Shown here: piece by piece, positions 1-8,144 of the stretch
How the letters are laid out: each line of letters starts with the position of its first letter
Position numbering within the stretch: the stretch's first letter is position 1
Origin: Oscillospiraceae bacterium Zagget6
GTDB lineage: Bacteria; Bacillota; Clostridia; Oscillospirales; Oscillospiraceae
Direction of reading: 5' to 3'
Length of the DNA stretch: 32,769 bases
NCBI GenBank assembly: GCA_001941075.1
Contig: MSHH01000011.1
Span: 1 to 32,769 of the forward strand
The notes under the pieces: model-generated
What the model saw: only the letters and a program-made list of their open reading frames with translations
Databases searched by the model: none
Told to the model about the DNA's origin: nothing
Made by a program: the position numbers and the translations under genes

Positions 1-1458
1 CGCTTCTCCTTTGCCAACATCGACAAGTATTCCACTGCCGGACTGGTGACCCGGCTGACCACCGACGTGACCAACGTCCAAAACTCCTACCAGATGATTT
101 TGCGGATGTGTACCCGCGCCCCGGCGTCGCTGATTTGCGCCATGGCTATGGCGTTTTTCATCAACGCGAGGCTGGCCAGCATCTACCTGATTGCGGTCAT
201 CATCCTGGGTGCGCTGCTGTTTTTCATCTCCAGCCGCGCTATGAAGTACTTCAGCGAGGTCTTTAAAAAGTACGACGACCTGAACGCCTCCGTGCAGGAG
301 AACGTCTCCGCCATCCGGGTGGTCAAAGCCTACGTCCGGGAGGACTACGAGACCTCTAAGTTCACTAAGGCCAGCCAGAACCTCTACAAGATGTTCATCA
401 AGGCGGAGGGCATCGTGGCGTGGAACAGCCCGCTGATGATGGCCACCGTCTACACCTGCATCCTGCTGCTGAGCTGGATCGGCGCGAGGATGATCGTGGT
501 GGGCAACCTGACCACCGGCGAGCTGATGAGCCTGCTGACCTACTGCATGAACATCCTGATGAGCCTGATGATGCTGTCCATGGTTTTTGTTATGATAACC
601 ATGTCCATGGCTGCGGCCCGGCGTATTTGTGAGGTCCTCAATGAGGAACCCACTCTGACCAACCCCGAGCAGCCCGTCATGGAAGTGCCGGACGGCTCCA
701 TCGACTTCAATCACGTGAACTTCGCCTACAAAGAGGAAGGCAACCTGGTGCTGACCGACATCGACCTGCACATCAAGTCCGGCGAGACTATCGGCGTCAT
801 CGGCGGCACCGGCAGCGCCAAGACCAGCCTGGTGAACCTGATTTCCCGCCTGTATGACGTGCAGAGCGGCAGTGTCTCCGTGGGCGGCCTGGACGTGCGG
901 CAGTACGATATGGAAGTCCTGCGGAACCAGGTGTCTGTGGTGCTGCAAAAGAACGTCCTCTTCTCCGGCACCATCTTCGACAACCTCCGTTGGGGCAAAG
1001 AGGACGCCACCGAGGAGGAGTGCATCGAAGCCTGCCAGCTGGCCTGTGCCGATGAGTTCATCGACCGGATGCCCGACGGGTACAACACCTACATCGAACA
1101 GGGCGGCAGCAACGTCTCCGGCGGCCAGAAGCAGCGGCTGTGTATCGCCCGCGCCCTGCTGAAACACCCCAAGGTGCTGGTGTTAGACGACTCCACCAGC
1201 GCGGTGGACACCGCTACTGACGCGAAGATTCGCAAGGCCCTGGCTGAGTTCATCCCCGAAACCACAAAAATCATCATTGCCCAGCGCATTTCCAGCGTCC
1301 AGAACGCCGATCGCATCCTGGTGCTGGAGGACGGCAAGGTGAACGGATTCGGCACCCATGAGGAGCTGCTTGCCACCAACAAGATTTACCGCGAGGTCTA
1401 TGAAGGCCAGACCCAGGGCGGCGGCGACTTCGACCATGCGACAGGAGGTGAGCAGTAA
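1..1458 (+). CDS. ABC exporter half-transporter, degenerate-NBD subunit (5' end outside window)
   Basis: Type IV (MsbA-like) ABC exporter subunit: transmembrane domain followed by an ATPase domain. The frame is open from base 1, so the true start lies upstream; 485 residues are visible. Walker A is GGTGSAKTS (visible residues 268-276), the Q-loop is VVLQKN, and the signature is VSGGQ (1114-1128). Walker B reads LVLDDSTSAVD, so the catalytic Glu is replaced by Asp (codon 1189-1191), and the H-loop His is Gln (AQR, codon 1282-1284). These two changes are the hallmark of the non-catalytic subunit of heterodimeric exporters such as TM287/288, BmrCD and LmrCD. The stop overlaps the next start (taATG, 1 base), so both subunits are translationally coupled. 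Substrate unknown; drug or lipid export is inferred from the family. Confidence 0.93.
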   Translation, partial: RFSFANIDKYSTAGLVTRLTTDVTNVQNSYQMILRMCTRAPASLICAMAMAFFINARLASIYLIAVIILGALLFFISSRAMKYFSEVFKKYDDLNASVQENVSAIRVVKAYVREDYETSKFTKASQNLYKMFIKAEGIVAWNSPLMMATVYTCILLLSWIGARMIVVGNLTTGELMSLLTYCMNILMSLMMLSMVFVMITMSMAAARRICEVLNEEPTLTNPEQPVMEVPDGSIDFNHVNFAYKEEGNLVLTDIDLHIKSGETIGVIGGTGSAKTSLVNLISRLYDVQSGSVSVGGLDVRQYDMEVLRNQVSVVLQKNVLFSGTIFDNLRWGKEDATEEECIEACQLACADEFIDRMPDGYNTYIEQGGSNVSGGQKQRLCIARALLKHPKVLVLDDSTSAVDTATDAKIRKALAEFIPETTKIIIAQRISSVQNADRILVLEDGKVNGFGTHEELLATNKIYREVYEGQTQGGGDFDHATGGEQ

Positions 1459-3356
1459 TGCCCGGACCCAACACGCCCAGAGGACAAAAACCAAAAGTCA
1501 ACAACCCCATGAAGCTGCTGTTCCGGCTGCTGGCGTACATTATGAAGAGCTACGCTATCGCCTGGATCGTAGTGGCGATCTGCATCGTGACTACGGTGCT
1601 GTCCACGGTGCAGGGCACGCTGTTCATGCAGACCCTGATCGACGATTATATCACCCCGCTGCTGACCCAACCTGACCCGGATTTCAGCGGGCTGGCCGCA
1701 GCCGTCTCCCGCGTCGCCATCTTCTACGCCTGCGGCGTATTGGCCTCTCTGATTCAGAGCCGACTGATGATTTACATCAGCCAGGGCACCCAGAAGAAGC
1801 TGAGGAACGATGTATTCTCCCGCATGGAGACCCTGCCCATCAAGTATTTTGACACCCACGCCCACGGCGACATCATGTCCATCTACACCAACGACATCGA
1901 CACCATGCGGCAGATGATTTCCCAGTCCATCCCTCAGATGCTGAACAGTTTCATCACCATCGTGGCTGTGCTGATCTCCATGATTCGGATGTCGCTGCCG
2001 CTGACCCTGCTGTCCCTGGTGGTGGTGTGCGGTATGCTGTTGGTTACAAGACAGCTGGCAGGACGCTCCGGCCGCTACTACACGGCCCAACAAAGGGATC
2101 TCGGCACTGTAAACGGCTATATCGAGGAGATGATGGAAGGCCAGAAGGTCGTCAAGGTCTTTTGCCACGAGGAAAAGACCCTGGAGGAGTTCAAAAAGCG
2201 CAATGACCAGTTGTTCGACAGCGCCTTCAACGCCAATCAGTATGCGAACTTCCTTGGCCCCATCAACTCTCAGTTGGGCAACCTGAACTACGTGCTCTGC
2301 GCGGTGGTAGGCGGCCTGCTGGCCATCAACGGGGTCGGCAGCTTCACCGTGGGCCGTTTGGCCTCCTTCCTGACGCTGAATAAGAGCCTGATGCAGCCCA
2401 TCAACCAAATCTCACAGCAGTTTAACTTCATCATCATGGCGTTGGCCGGTGCGGAACGAATCTTCGCCCTGCTGGACGAGGAGCCTGAGGTGGACGACGG
2501 CTACTGTGAGCTGGTCAACGTGGTCAAGGCCGGCGGCACCTTGCTGGAAAGCCCCACCCGGACCGGTGTCTGGGGCTGGAAGCATCCCCACCAGAAGGAA
2601 GGCAACACCTCCATCACCGAGCTGACCGGCGACATCGTCATGGACGATGTGGACTTCGGCTATACCGACGACAAGATGGTACTGCACAACATCAAGCTCT
2701 ACGCCACGCCCGGTCAGAAGATCGCCTTTGTCGGCTCCACTGGCGCGGGCAAGACCACCATCACCAACCTCATTAACCGCTTCTATGACATTCAGGACGG
2801 CAAGATCCGCTATGACGGCATCAACATCACAAAGATCAAGAAGCCTGATCTGCGTCGGTCCCTGGGCATCGTTTTGCAGGATACCCACCTCTTCACCGGC
2901 ACCGTGATGGAGAACATCCGTTACGGCAAGCTGGACGCCACCGACGAGGACTGCATCGCGGCGGCAAAGCTGGCCAACGCCGACGCCTTTATCCGCCACC
3001 TGCCCGAAGGGTATGACACCATGCTCACAGGCGACGGCGCGAACCTGTCTCAGGGCCAGCGGCAGTTGCTGGCCATCGCCAGGGCTGCGGTGGCTGACCC
3101 GCCGGTGCTGATCTTGGACGAGGCCACCAGCTCCATCGACACCCGTACCGAACAGCTGGTGCAGGACGGCATGGATAAGCTGATGAACGGGCGCACCACC
3201 TTCGTCATCGCTCACCGGCTGTCCACTGTCCGCAACTCCGACTGTATCATGGTTCTGGAACTGGGCCGCATCATCGAGCGCGGCACCCACGACCAGCTCA
3301 TCGCCGAAAAGGGCAAATACTATCAGCTCTACACAGGCAACGCCATCAACAGCTAA
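1458..3356 (+). CDS. ABC exporter half-transporter, catalytic subunit
   Basis: Partner of the upstream gene; 632 residues, a membrane domain of about six helices and an ATPase domain. Walker A is STGAGKTT, Walker B ends LILDEATSSID with the catalytic Glu present, and the H-loop is AHRLS. The signature is LSQGQ instead of LSGGQ. In heterodimers this altered signature faces the degenerate Walker site of the partner, so the defects of both genes fall in the same ATP site, as in TM288. A linker of about 45 residues rich in Gly/Trp/His (residues ~350-395) separates membrane and ATPase domains; such a linker is common in clostridial members as I recall them. AGGAGG at 1443-1448 lies inside the end of the previous gene and sets the ATG at 1458. 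Substrate unknown. Confidence 0.95.
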   Translation: MPGPNTPRGQKPKVNNPMKLLFRLLAYIMKSYAIAWIVVAICIVTTVLSTVQGTLFMQTLIDDYITPLLTQPDPDFSGLAAAVSRVAIFYACGVLASLIQSRLMIYISQGTQKKLRNDVFSRMETLPIKYFDTHAHGDIMSIYTNDIDTMRQMISQSIPQMLNSFITIVAVLISMIRMSLPLTLLSLVVVCGMLLVTRQLAGRSGRYYTAQQRDLGTVNGYIEEMMEGQKVVKVFCHEEKTLEEFKKRNDQLFDSAFNANQYANFLGPINSQLGNLNYVLCAVVGGLLAINGVGSFTVGRLASFLTLNKSLMQPINQISQQFNFIIMALAGAERIFALLDEEPEVDDGYCELVNVVKAGGTLLESPTRTGVWGWKHPHQKEGNTSITELTGDIVMDDVDFGYTDDKMVLHNIKLYATPGQKIAFVGSTGAGKTTITNLINRFYDIQDGKIRYDGINITKIKKPDLRRSLGIVLQDTHLFTGTVMENIRYGKLDATDEDCIAAAKLANADAFIRHLPEGYDTMLTGDGANLSQGQRQLLAIARAAVADPPVLILDEATSSIDTRTEQLVQDGMDKLMNGRTTFVIAHRLSTVRNSDCIMVLELGRIIERGTHDQLIAEKGKYYQLYTGNAINS

Positions 3357-3370
3357 TTTATTACACCAAA

Positions 3371-3408
3371 AGCAGCCTGTTCCATCGTTTCCGGAACGGG
3401 CTGCTTTG
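3371..3408 (+). terminator. Intrinsic terminator after the ABC pair
   Basis: A 13-bp stem (3371-3383 with 3393-3405, one G-T pair) and a 9-base loop follow the second ABC stop codon by 14 bases. The T run after it is short (ttgtc), so termination may be partial and the MATE gene could receive read-through. Confidence 0.7.
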
Positions 3409-3444
3409 TCAGGCAAAGGAAACGGAAGAGGGGAGAGGATACCT

Positions 3445-4830
3445 ATGAAAAAAGAAGCGGACCGCACCAGCCAGGCCGCCAGCCGCGACCTGGGCAGCGG
3501 CAGCGTCGGAAGCCTGCTAGCGCAACTGGCGATTCCTGCGGTGGTGGCGCAGGTCATCAACCTGCTCTACAACATCGTGGACCGCATTTACATCGGCCAC
3601 ATCCCGGAGGTGGGAGCTACGGCTCTGACAGGCGTGGGCCTGTTCACTGCTATTTTGATGCTGCTCAACGCCTTTGCAATGCTGGCCGGTTCGGGCGGCG
3701 CGCCACGGGCTGCCATCGCCATGGGCACCAAAAAGAACGACGCGGCAGAGAAAATCATGGGCAACTGCTTTACATTGCTGCTGTGCATGGCTGTGGTGCT
3801 GACTGTGGTGTTCTACGCTGCCGCGCCCACGTTGCTGCGGCTGTTCGGTGCCAGCGACGCCACGCTGCCCTACGCCGTGGCTTACGCCCACATTTACATT
3901 TTGGGGTCGATTTTTGTCCTCCTGGTTCTGGGCATGAACCCCTTCATCACCACCCAGGGCTTCTCCCGCATCAGTATGCTGACCACGGTGATCGGCGCGA
4001 TCATCAACATCATCCTGGACCCCATTCTCATCTTCGGCCTGGGCCTGGGGGTGCGGGGCGCGGCTATCGCCACGGTGTTCAGTCAGGCGGTGAGTGCGGT
4101 ATGGATTTTGCGTTTCCTGACAGGGAAGAGGACCACCCTGCACCTGCGGAAGGAAAACCTGCGGCTGGAGGGGAACGTCATTTTGCCCTGTCTGGCCCTG
4201 GGCATCTCCAGCTTTGTCATGCTCAGCACGGAGGGGCTGCTGTCCATCAGCTTCACCTCCAGCCTGTCCCGCTACGGCGGCGACCTGGCTGTGGGCGCCA
4301 TGACCATCATCACTAGCGTCAGCCAAATGGCGGTGCTGCCCATTCAGGGCATCTGTCAGGGCGGGCAGCCCATTATGAGCTATAACTTCGGAGCCAAGAA
4401 GGACCAGCGGGTCCGGCAGACCTTCAAACTCCAACTGACCGCCTGTGCGGTTTATGCCACCGTTTTCTGGGCGTTGGTGATGCTGGTTCCCCAGCTGTTC
4501 GCCTCCGCCTTTACCGCTAACGAGGAGCTGGTGGCGTACACCAGCTGGGCGCTGCGCATTTACGCGGCGGGTATTTTCGCCCTGGGCTTCCAGATGGCCT
4601 GCCAGCAGAGCTTTATGGCCCTGGGACAGGCCAGGACCAGCCTCCTGATGGCCTGCCTGCGCAAGCTGATTCTGTTGATCCCGTTGATTTTCATCTTGCC
4701 CCACATCTTCACGGGCAATCAGGTTATGGCGGTGTTCCTGGCCGAGCCGGTCAGCGATGTGCTGGCCGCCGCCGTCACAGTGACAACCTTCCTGCTGAGT
4801 TTCAACAAAATTCTGGAAAAAGGAGCGTAA
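3445..4830 (+). CDS. MATE family efflux transporter
   Basis: Multidrug and toxin extrusion antiporter of about 12 transmembrane helices, 461 residues from the chosen ATG. Family features visible are the N-terminal LAIPAVVAQVINLLYNIVDRIYIG segment (shown here split: LAIPAVVAQV, NLLYNIVDRIYIG), the repeated second-half motif QPIMSYNFGAKK, and evenly spaced hydrophobic helices. It resembles the MepA-like bacterial subgroup, which exchanges cationic drugs for Na+ or H+. The open frame extends back to a TTG at 3406, but that codon lies in the preceding terminator. The ATG at 3445 has a purine-rich GGGGAGAGG site 6-14 bases upstream and is preferred. Its position next to an ABC exporter suggests an efflux neighbourhood. 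Confidence 0.92.
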   Translation: MKKEADRTSQAASRDLGSGSVGSLLAQLAIPAVVAQVINLLYNIVDRIYIGHIPEVGATALTGVGLFTAILMLLNAFAMLAGSGGAPRAAIAMGTKKNDAAEKIMGNCFTLLLCMAVVLTVVFYAAAPTLLRLFGASDATLPYAVAYAHIYILGSIFVLLVLGMNPFITTQGFSRISMLTTVIGAIINIILDPILIFGLGLGVRGAAIATVFSQAVSAVWILRFLTGKRTTLHLRKENLRLEGNVILPCLALGISSFVMLSTEGLLSISFTSSLSRYGGDLAVGAMTIITSVSQMAVLPIQGICQGGQPIMSYNFGAKKDQRVRQTFKLQLTACAVYATVFWALVMLVPQLFASAFTANEELVAYTSWALRIYAAGIFALGFQMACQQSFMALGQARTSLLMACLRKLILLIPLIFILPHIFTGNQVMAVFLAEPVSDVLAAAVTVTTFLLSFNKILEKGA

Positions 4831-4888
4831 GGCAGTACCATAATAATGTCGCACATTGAGGCAGAGAAAATTGACACACAATGATAGT

Positions 4889-4920
4889 GGAAGCCAGGGG
4901 GAACTCTGGCTTCCGTTATT
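4889..4920 (+). terminator. Intrinsic terminator after the MATE gene
   Basis: Perfect 9-bp stem (4889-4897 with 4906-4914), 8-base loop, then GTTATTT. It lies 58 bases after the MATE stop. The remaining bases up to 5001 show no gene on either strand. Confidence 0.65.
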
Positions 4921-5001
4921 TACACAGCGCAGAACATGGTCATGCAGGCAAAAACAGCACCCACCAGAGAAACAGGCTCTAATGGGTGCAATATTTAAAA
5001 G

Positions 5002-5868
5002 CTATAGCTGTGATAGTGTTCTGGCAATATCGTCATCAATGCAAATAGACCGTTTGTCAATTTCCTTCGGGCAAAACGCTTCCCCGTAGTTCACACAGGC
5101 GTAAACCGCTTTGGGGTTCTTCGCTGTCATCTGCCAGAATGGGTATTTGATGATGACAGGGGTATTTGCCCCCACGCCCAGCTCCAGAAACAGGACGTGC
5201 TGGTTCTCGTGCCGACGGATAAAATCATTGTACCGTTCCGCTGCCCGGTGCCAGCCCATGTCCTCCACAAAGGTATCATCGCAGCGCAGATTCACATTCA
5301 TGGGCGCGCCGCAGATTGGGCAATGGGGGACCAGTTCCGAGGGGATCTTCATGTCTTTCTGCCCAGCTACCATCTGACGAACGGCTTCTTCGTTGTCATA
5401 GGTCTTTTTGTGGCAGGGCTTGGAGCATTGCCAAAGGCCGTAATCGCCCTGGGTATAGAACAGCCGCTTTTTATCGAACCCGGCCAGCTGGAATTGATGG
5501 TCTACGTTGGTGGTCAGCACGAAATAGTCTTTGTCCTTCACCAGCTCCAGCAGGTCGGTGTACGGTTTTCCAACGCCAGCCTCATAGCGGTTGACCAGGA
5601 TATGCCGGGACCACCACGCCCAGTACTCCTCCAGGGTGTCAAAGGGATAAAAGCCACCGGAATACATATCGGTGATACCGTACTTCCTGTGAAAGTCTGA
5701 GAAGTATTTCTCAAACCGCTCCCCGTCATAGCGCATCCCCGCTGAGGTGGAAAGCCCCGCTCCCGCGCCAATGACGATGGCATCCGCCGTTTCCAGTTCC
5801 TTTTTCAGCCGGTCTATGTTATTGGAGCAGGTTTTGATAGAGTTCCAGGTCGATGTCCTTAAAAACAT
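5002..5868 (-). CDS. Class M sirtuin (SirTM-type), predicted protein ADP-ribosyltransferase
   Basis: Sirtuin fold, 288 residues: NAD-binding GAGAGLSTSAG at 34-44, TTNVDHQF at 119-126, and a zinc ribbon from Cys148, Cys152, Cys183 and Cys186. The catalytic His of deacetylase sirtuins is Gln140 here (FYTQGDYG), and the canonical TQNxDGLH becomes TTNVDHQF. These changes mark class M sirtuins, which transfer ADP-ribose from NAD to proteins and are not expected to deacetylate. In studied examples the target is a lipoylated GcvH-like carrier; none is encoded here. The ATG at 5868 has GAGGTGAT upstream and overlaps the macrodomain gene by 50 bases, so the two are coupled. The next downstream codons offer no better start. 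Last gene of the operon. Confidence 0.9.
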   Translation of the reverse strand: MFLRTSTWNSIKTCSNNIDRLKKELETADAIVIGAGAGLSTSAGMRYDGERFEKYFSDFHRKYGITDMYSGGFYPFDTLEEYWAWWSRHILVNRYEAGVGKPYTDLLELVKDKDYFVLTTNVDHQFQLAGFDKKRLFYTQGDYGLWQCSKPCHKKTYDNEEAVRQMVAGQKDMKIPSELVPHCPICGAPMNVNLRCDDTFVEDMGWHRAAERYNDFIRRHENQHVLFLELGVGANTPVIIKYPFWQMTAKNPKAVYACVNYGEAFCPKEIDKRSICIDDDIARTLSQL

Positions 5869-6592
5869 TGAAGATCACCTCGATTTTGCTGTGGGTTTGG
5901 TGTTTATACTCCTTCACCGTGCGGACGGCGATTTCCGCCGCCTTGTCATTGGGGAAGTGGAACTCCCCGGTGGAGATGCAGCAGAACGCAACGCTTTGAA
6001 TCCCATTTTGCTCCGCCAACTCCAGACAGGAGCGATAGCAGGAGGCCAGCAGCTCCCGGTCTTTCCTGGTCAGCCAGTGGCCGACGATGGGACCGACGGT
6101 GTGTAGTACATAATCACAGGGAAGGTTGAACGCCGGGGTAAGTTTCGCTCTGCCGGTTTCCTCCTCATGTCCCTGCTTCTCCATCAGTTCCGCGCAGACG
6201 GTGCGAAGCTGCACCCCTGCATAGGTCTGAATGGCGTTGTCAATGCAGCCGTGGTTGGGGCAGAAGCAGCCCAGCATCTGAGAATTGGCGGCATTGACGA
6301 TAGCCCCACAGCGCAGCGTGGTGATGTCCCCCTGCCAGAGGTAGAGGCCCTCCTGCATTGGCGTCAGGTCGGCAATGTCGGTAATGCCCTTCTGCCGGGT
6401 TTCCTCCTGCAAATAGGCATCCTGCACCGTCAAAAATTCCGCACTGACCGGTATTGGCATCCGCACGTTGAACAACGCCCGGAGGAGCCGCTTCTGCTGG
6501 AATACGTCAGCGGGAATTTCTATTCCCTGATACCGGGCGTCCTCCGCGAGGAGGGCGTGAATCAGGTACATTCTGCGTTCGTCCTGGGTCAT
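5819..6592 (-). CDS. Zinc-dependent macrodomain protein-ADP-ribose hydrolase
   Basis: 257 residues with a helical N-terminal part (1-80) and a macrodomain (about 84-257). Macrodomain motifs are WQGDIT (86-91), VNAANSQMLG (99-108) and the ISTGEFHFP phosphate loop (206-214). The insert GCFCPNHGCIDNAI (108-121) carries Cys109, Cys111, His114 and Cys116. This matches the Zn-Macro class that pairs with SirTM and removes ADP-ribose from its target. The start has AGAGGA 6 bases upstream; the stop of the preceding gene is 2 bases away. The sirtuin start lies inside the end of this gene. Sirtuin and hydrolase together make a reversible ADP-ribosylation switch. Confidence 0.93.
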   Translation of the reverse strand: MTQDERRMYLIHALLAEDARYQGIEIPADVFQQKRLLRALFNVRMPIPVSAEFLTVQDAYLQEETRQKGITDIADLTPMQEGLYLWQGDITTLRCGAIVNAANSQMLGCFCPNHGCIDNAIQTYAGVQLRTVCAELMEKQGHEEETGRAKLTPAFNLPCDYVLHTVGPIVGHWLTRKDRELLASCYRSCLELAEQNGIQSVAFCCISTGEFHFPNDKAAEIAVRTVKEYKHQTHSKIEVIFNVFKDIDLELYQNLLQ

Positions 6593-6594
6593 GG

Positions 6595-7203
6595 TTATCC
6601 TCTCTTTTCGATGGCCTGCTTGGGGCAGATCGACCCACAGCGTCCGCAGTGGAGGCAGCGGCTTTGGTCAATGACCACCGGTGTGGTGGAGATGTTGATG
6701 CACTTCTGGGGACAGACGGAGTAGCACAGCTTGCAGCCGATGCAGGCACCGCCCACAAAGTAGCCGATGACCACCGCCTCTGGCTGACCGATGATGATGC
6801 TGTCCCGCGTCACATGGGAGGGGTCGCTGATATCGAAGTATTCCCCGCTGGCCTCGTACAGCCGGAACACCTTCAGGGCGCTGCGGGTGTCTCCAGGGTA
6901 AATCTCCTGCATATAGGGGTTCTTTTCAAACATCTCATCCAGCTTTTCACTGCCGATGTTCTGAACCTTCCCCCGGAGAGAGACAGATTTTTTGTCCTTT
7001 GTCGCGGACAGGGCGATATATTTCTGCTCCATCAGCTGACTGTAAAAGGCTTTGCCCTTTGCCGTCAGGAAGTACACACCCTGCTCATCCCACAGCATCA
7101 TGTCAATGGTGCGGGTCTGGGGATGGCCGTCCGCGCCAATGGTGGCGACGGTAGTGGAGTGCATGTCCTCCACCAACAGCTTCAAATAGTCGTTTTTGTT
7201 CAT
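6595..7203 (-). CDS. Flavin split-barrel (PPOX-like) protein fused to a 2[4Fe-4S] ferredoxin
   Basis: 202 residues. Residues about 1-130 look like the pyridoxamine-phosphate-oxidase-like split barrel that binds FMN or F420 (TTVATIGADGHPQTRTIDMM, then the WDEQGVYFLTAKGK strand pair). Residues about 150-200 hold two complete CxxCxxCxxxCP motifs (CIGCKLCYSVCP and CLHCGRCGSICP), enough for two [4Fe-4S] clusters. An electron-transfer flavoprotein is inferred; substrate and partner are unknown. The start has GAGGGGGGAG about 12 bases upstream. It is followed after 2 bases by the macrodomain gene, so it is almost certainly co-transcribed with the ADP-ribosylation pair. This fusion is not part of the textbook SirTM operon. 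Confidence 0.85.
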   Translation of the reverse strand: MNKNDYLKLLVEDMHSTTVATIGADGHPQTRTIDMMLWDEQGVYFLTAKGKAFYSQLMEQKYIALSATKDKKSVSLRGKVQNIGSEKLDEMFEKNPYMQEIYPGDTRSALKVFRLYEASGEYFDISDPSHVTRDSIIIGQPEAVVIGYFVGGACIGCKLCYSVCPQKCINISTTPVVIDQSRCLHCGRCGSICPKQAIEKRG

Positions 7204-7232
7204 AATCGTATCGCTCCCCCCTCATTGCTGGA

Positions 7233-7272
7233 TGGAGCGTCTGGCAGCGTAGTTCTGCCACCAGGCGCTCCA
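7233..7272 (-). other. Intra-operon hairpin
   Basis: TGGAGCGTCTGG (7233-7244) pairs with CCAGGCGCTCCA (7261-7272), 12 bp with one G-T, around a 16-base loop. An alternative inner pairing TGGCAG/CTGCCA also exists. It lies in the 140-base gap between the flavoprotein gene and the split-barrel gene. No T run follows on the minus strand, so it looks more like an mRNA processing or stability element than a terminator. Confidence 0.55.
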
Positions 7273-7343
7273 CATTCATTCATAGGGCGGATTGCCGGAG
7301 AAGTCAGCAATCAGCAGATATTTGATGTATGGAACGTGAGCAA

Positions 7344-7913
7344 TCAGCCAATGAGCCAGGCGGCCACTTCGTCGGCGGCCTTCATAGCCTCCTCGTTCTC
7401 CACGGCGGAGCCGGGGACGTTGGCATTGCCAACCACGTAGGCTTTGTAATCCCGGAAGCCGGCGGTGGCGAAGCTCTTCAGGTTGGTTTCCACCATCTGG
7501 GTGTACACATCCACGGGGCCGAAGCCAGCGAAGAAGTAACCGGCCAGCTTCTTGTCCTTGCGGGTGGCCATGGACATATCAGGCTGGGTGAAGTCCATGA
7601 AGGAGTAGGTACGGTCCAGGAAAGCCTTCAGCTGGGCGGGAAACTGGTCCCAATGGACAGGAGCCAGGATCAGCATAGCATCGCAGCTGTCGATGGCGGG
7701 AATCAGAGCGGTGAAGTCATCCTTCTGGACACAGTTGGGGGTGTGCTGACGCTTGCAGCCATCGCAGGCAAGACACACACGCACGTCCTTCTCACCGATG
7801 TTAAAAGTCGTGACATCAGCCTTCCCCTCCAGCTGCTCCGCAAATCTCTTTGCCAGAGCATAGGAGTTACCATTGCGGCGCTTGCTTGCGTTGACGATGA
7901 GTACCTTTTTCAT
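7344..7913 (-). CDS. Flavodoxin-fold NAD(P)H oxidoreductase, Isf-like iron-sulfur flavoprotein
   Basis: 189 residues, NADPH-dependent FMN reductase fold: the phosphate loop NASKRRNGNSYALA (8-21), the APVHWDQFPAQLKAFLDR segment typical of FMN binding (near residue 84), and a C-terminal helix. Cys47, Cys50, Cys53 and Cys61 form CX2CX2CX7C, the compact motif of iron-sulfur flavoproteins such as Methanosarcina Isf. Whether a cluster is really bound cannot be read from sequence. The frame opens at an ATG 15 bases earlier, but that ATG is part of the Shine-Dalgarno region; GGAGGT 7 bases before the ATG at 7913 decides the start. First gene of the leftward operon and divergent from an HxlR regulator, a classic regulator/oxidoreductase arrangement. 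Confidence 0.88.
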   Translation of the reverse strand: MKKVLIVNASKRRNGNSYALAKRFAEQLEGKADVTTFNIGEKDVRVCLACDGCKRQHTPNCVQKDDFTALIPAIDSCDAMLILAPVHWDQFPAQLKAFLDRTYSFMDFTQPDMSMATRKDKKLAGYFFAGFGPVDVYTQMVETNLKSFATAGFRDYKAYVVGNANVPGSAVENEEAMKAADEVAAWLIG

Positions 7914-7967
7914 AATGATGACCTCCAAAAATTCATTTTCCGTAAGGGGTTCTTCCTAACTGGTTTT

Positions 7968-7996
7968 ATTGTACCAGCAGCTTGGCAGCCTGTGAA
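7968..7996 (-). promoter_or_regulatory. Predicted sigma-A promoter of the leftward redox/ADP-ribosylation operon
   Basis: On the minus strand TTCACA (7991-7996) and TACAAT (7968-7973) are separated by exactly 17 bases. Transcription would start near 7960, about 47 bases before the flavoprotein ATG. Confidence 0.65.
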
Positions 7997-8001
7997 GCAC
8001 G

Positions 8002-8024
8002 CACAATATTGTGGTATAGTTACC
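8002..8024 (+). promoter_or_regulatory. Candidate HxlR operator, copy 1
   Basis: The perfect palindrome CACAATATTGTG (8002-8013) is followed after one base by TATAGTTACC (8015-8024). It sits immediately upstream of the predicted -35 of the leftward operon. The same composite element recurs at 8145-8167. Confidence 0.5.
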
Positions 8025-8086
8025 GGCAGGATACCATACCCTGACCGGTTTTCTGCGCTTCGGGAGACGATTTGATCGGAATCATC

Positions 8087-8115
8087 TTGCAATTCCCTCT
8101 TGCTATCTTTATAAT
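8087..8115 (+). promoter_or_regulatory. Predicted sigma-A promoter of the HxlR gene
   Basis: TTGCAA (8087-8092), a 17-base spacer and a perfect TATAAT (8110-8115). Transcription would start near 8122, upstream of the second operator copy. Confidence 0.7.
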
Positions 8116-8144
8116 AAGGGTGTATGGAGCATTTGTAAAGTAAG

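Noticed and set aside
3406-3444. Upstream TTG start for the MATE gene
   Set aside because: It falls in the terminator stem/T run; the ATG at 3445 has the better ribosome site.
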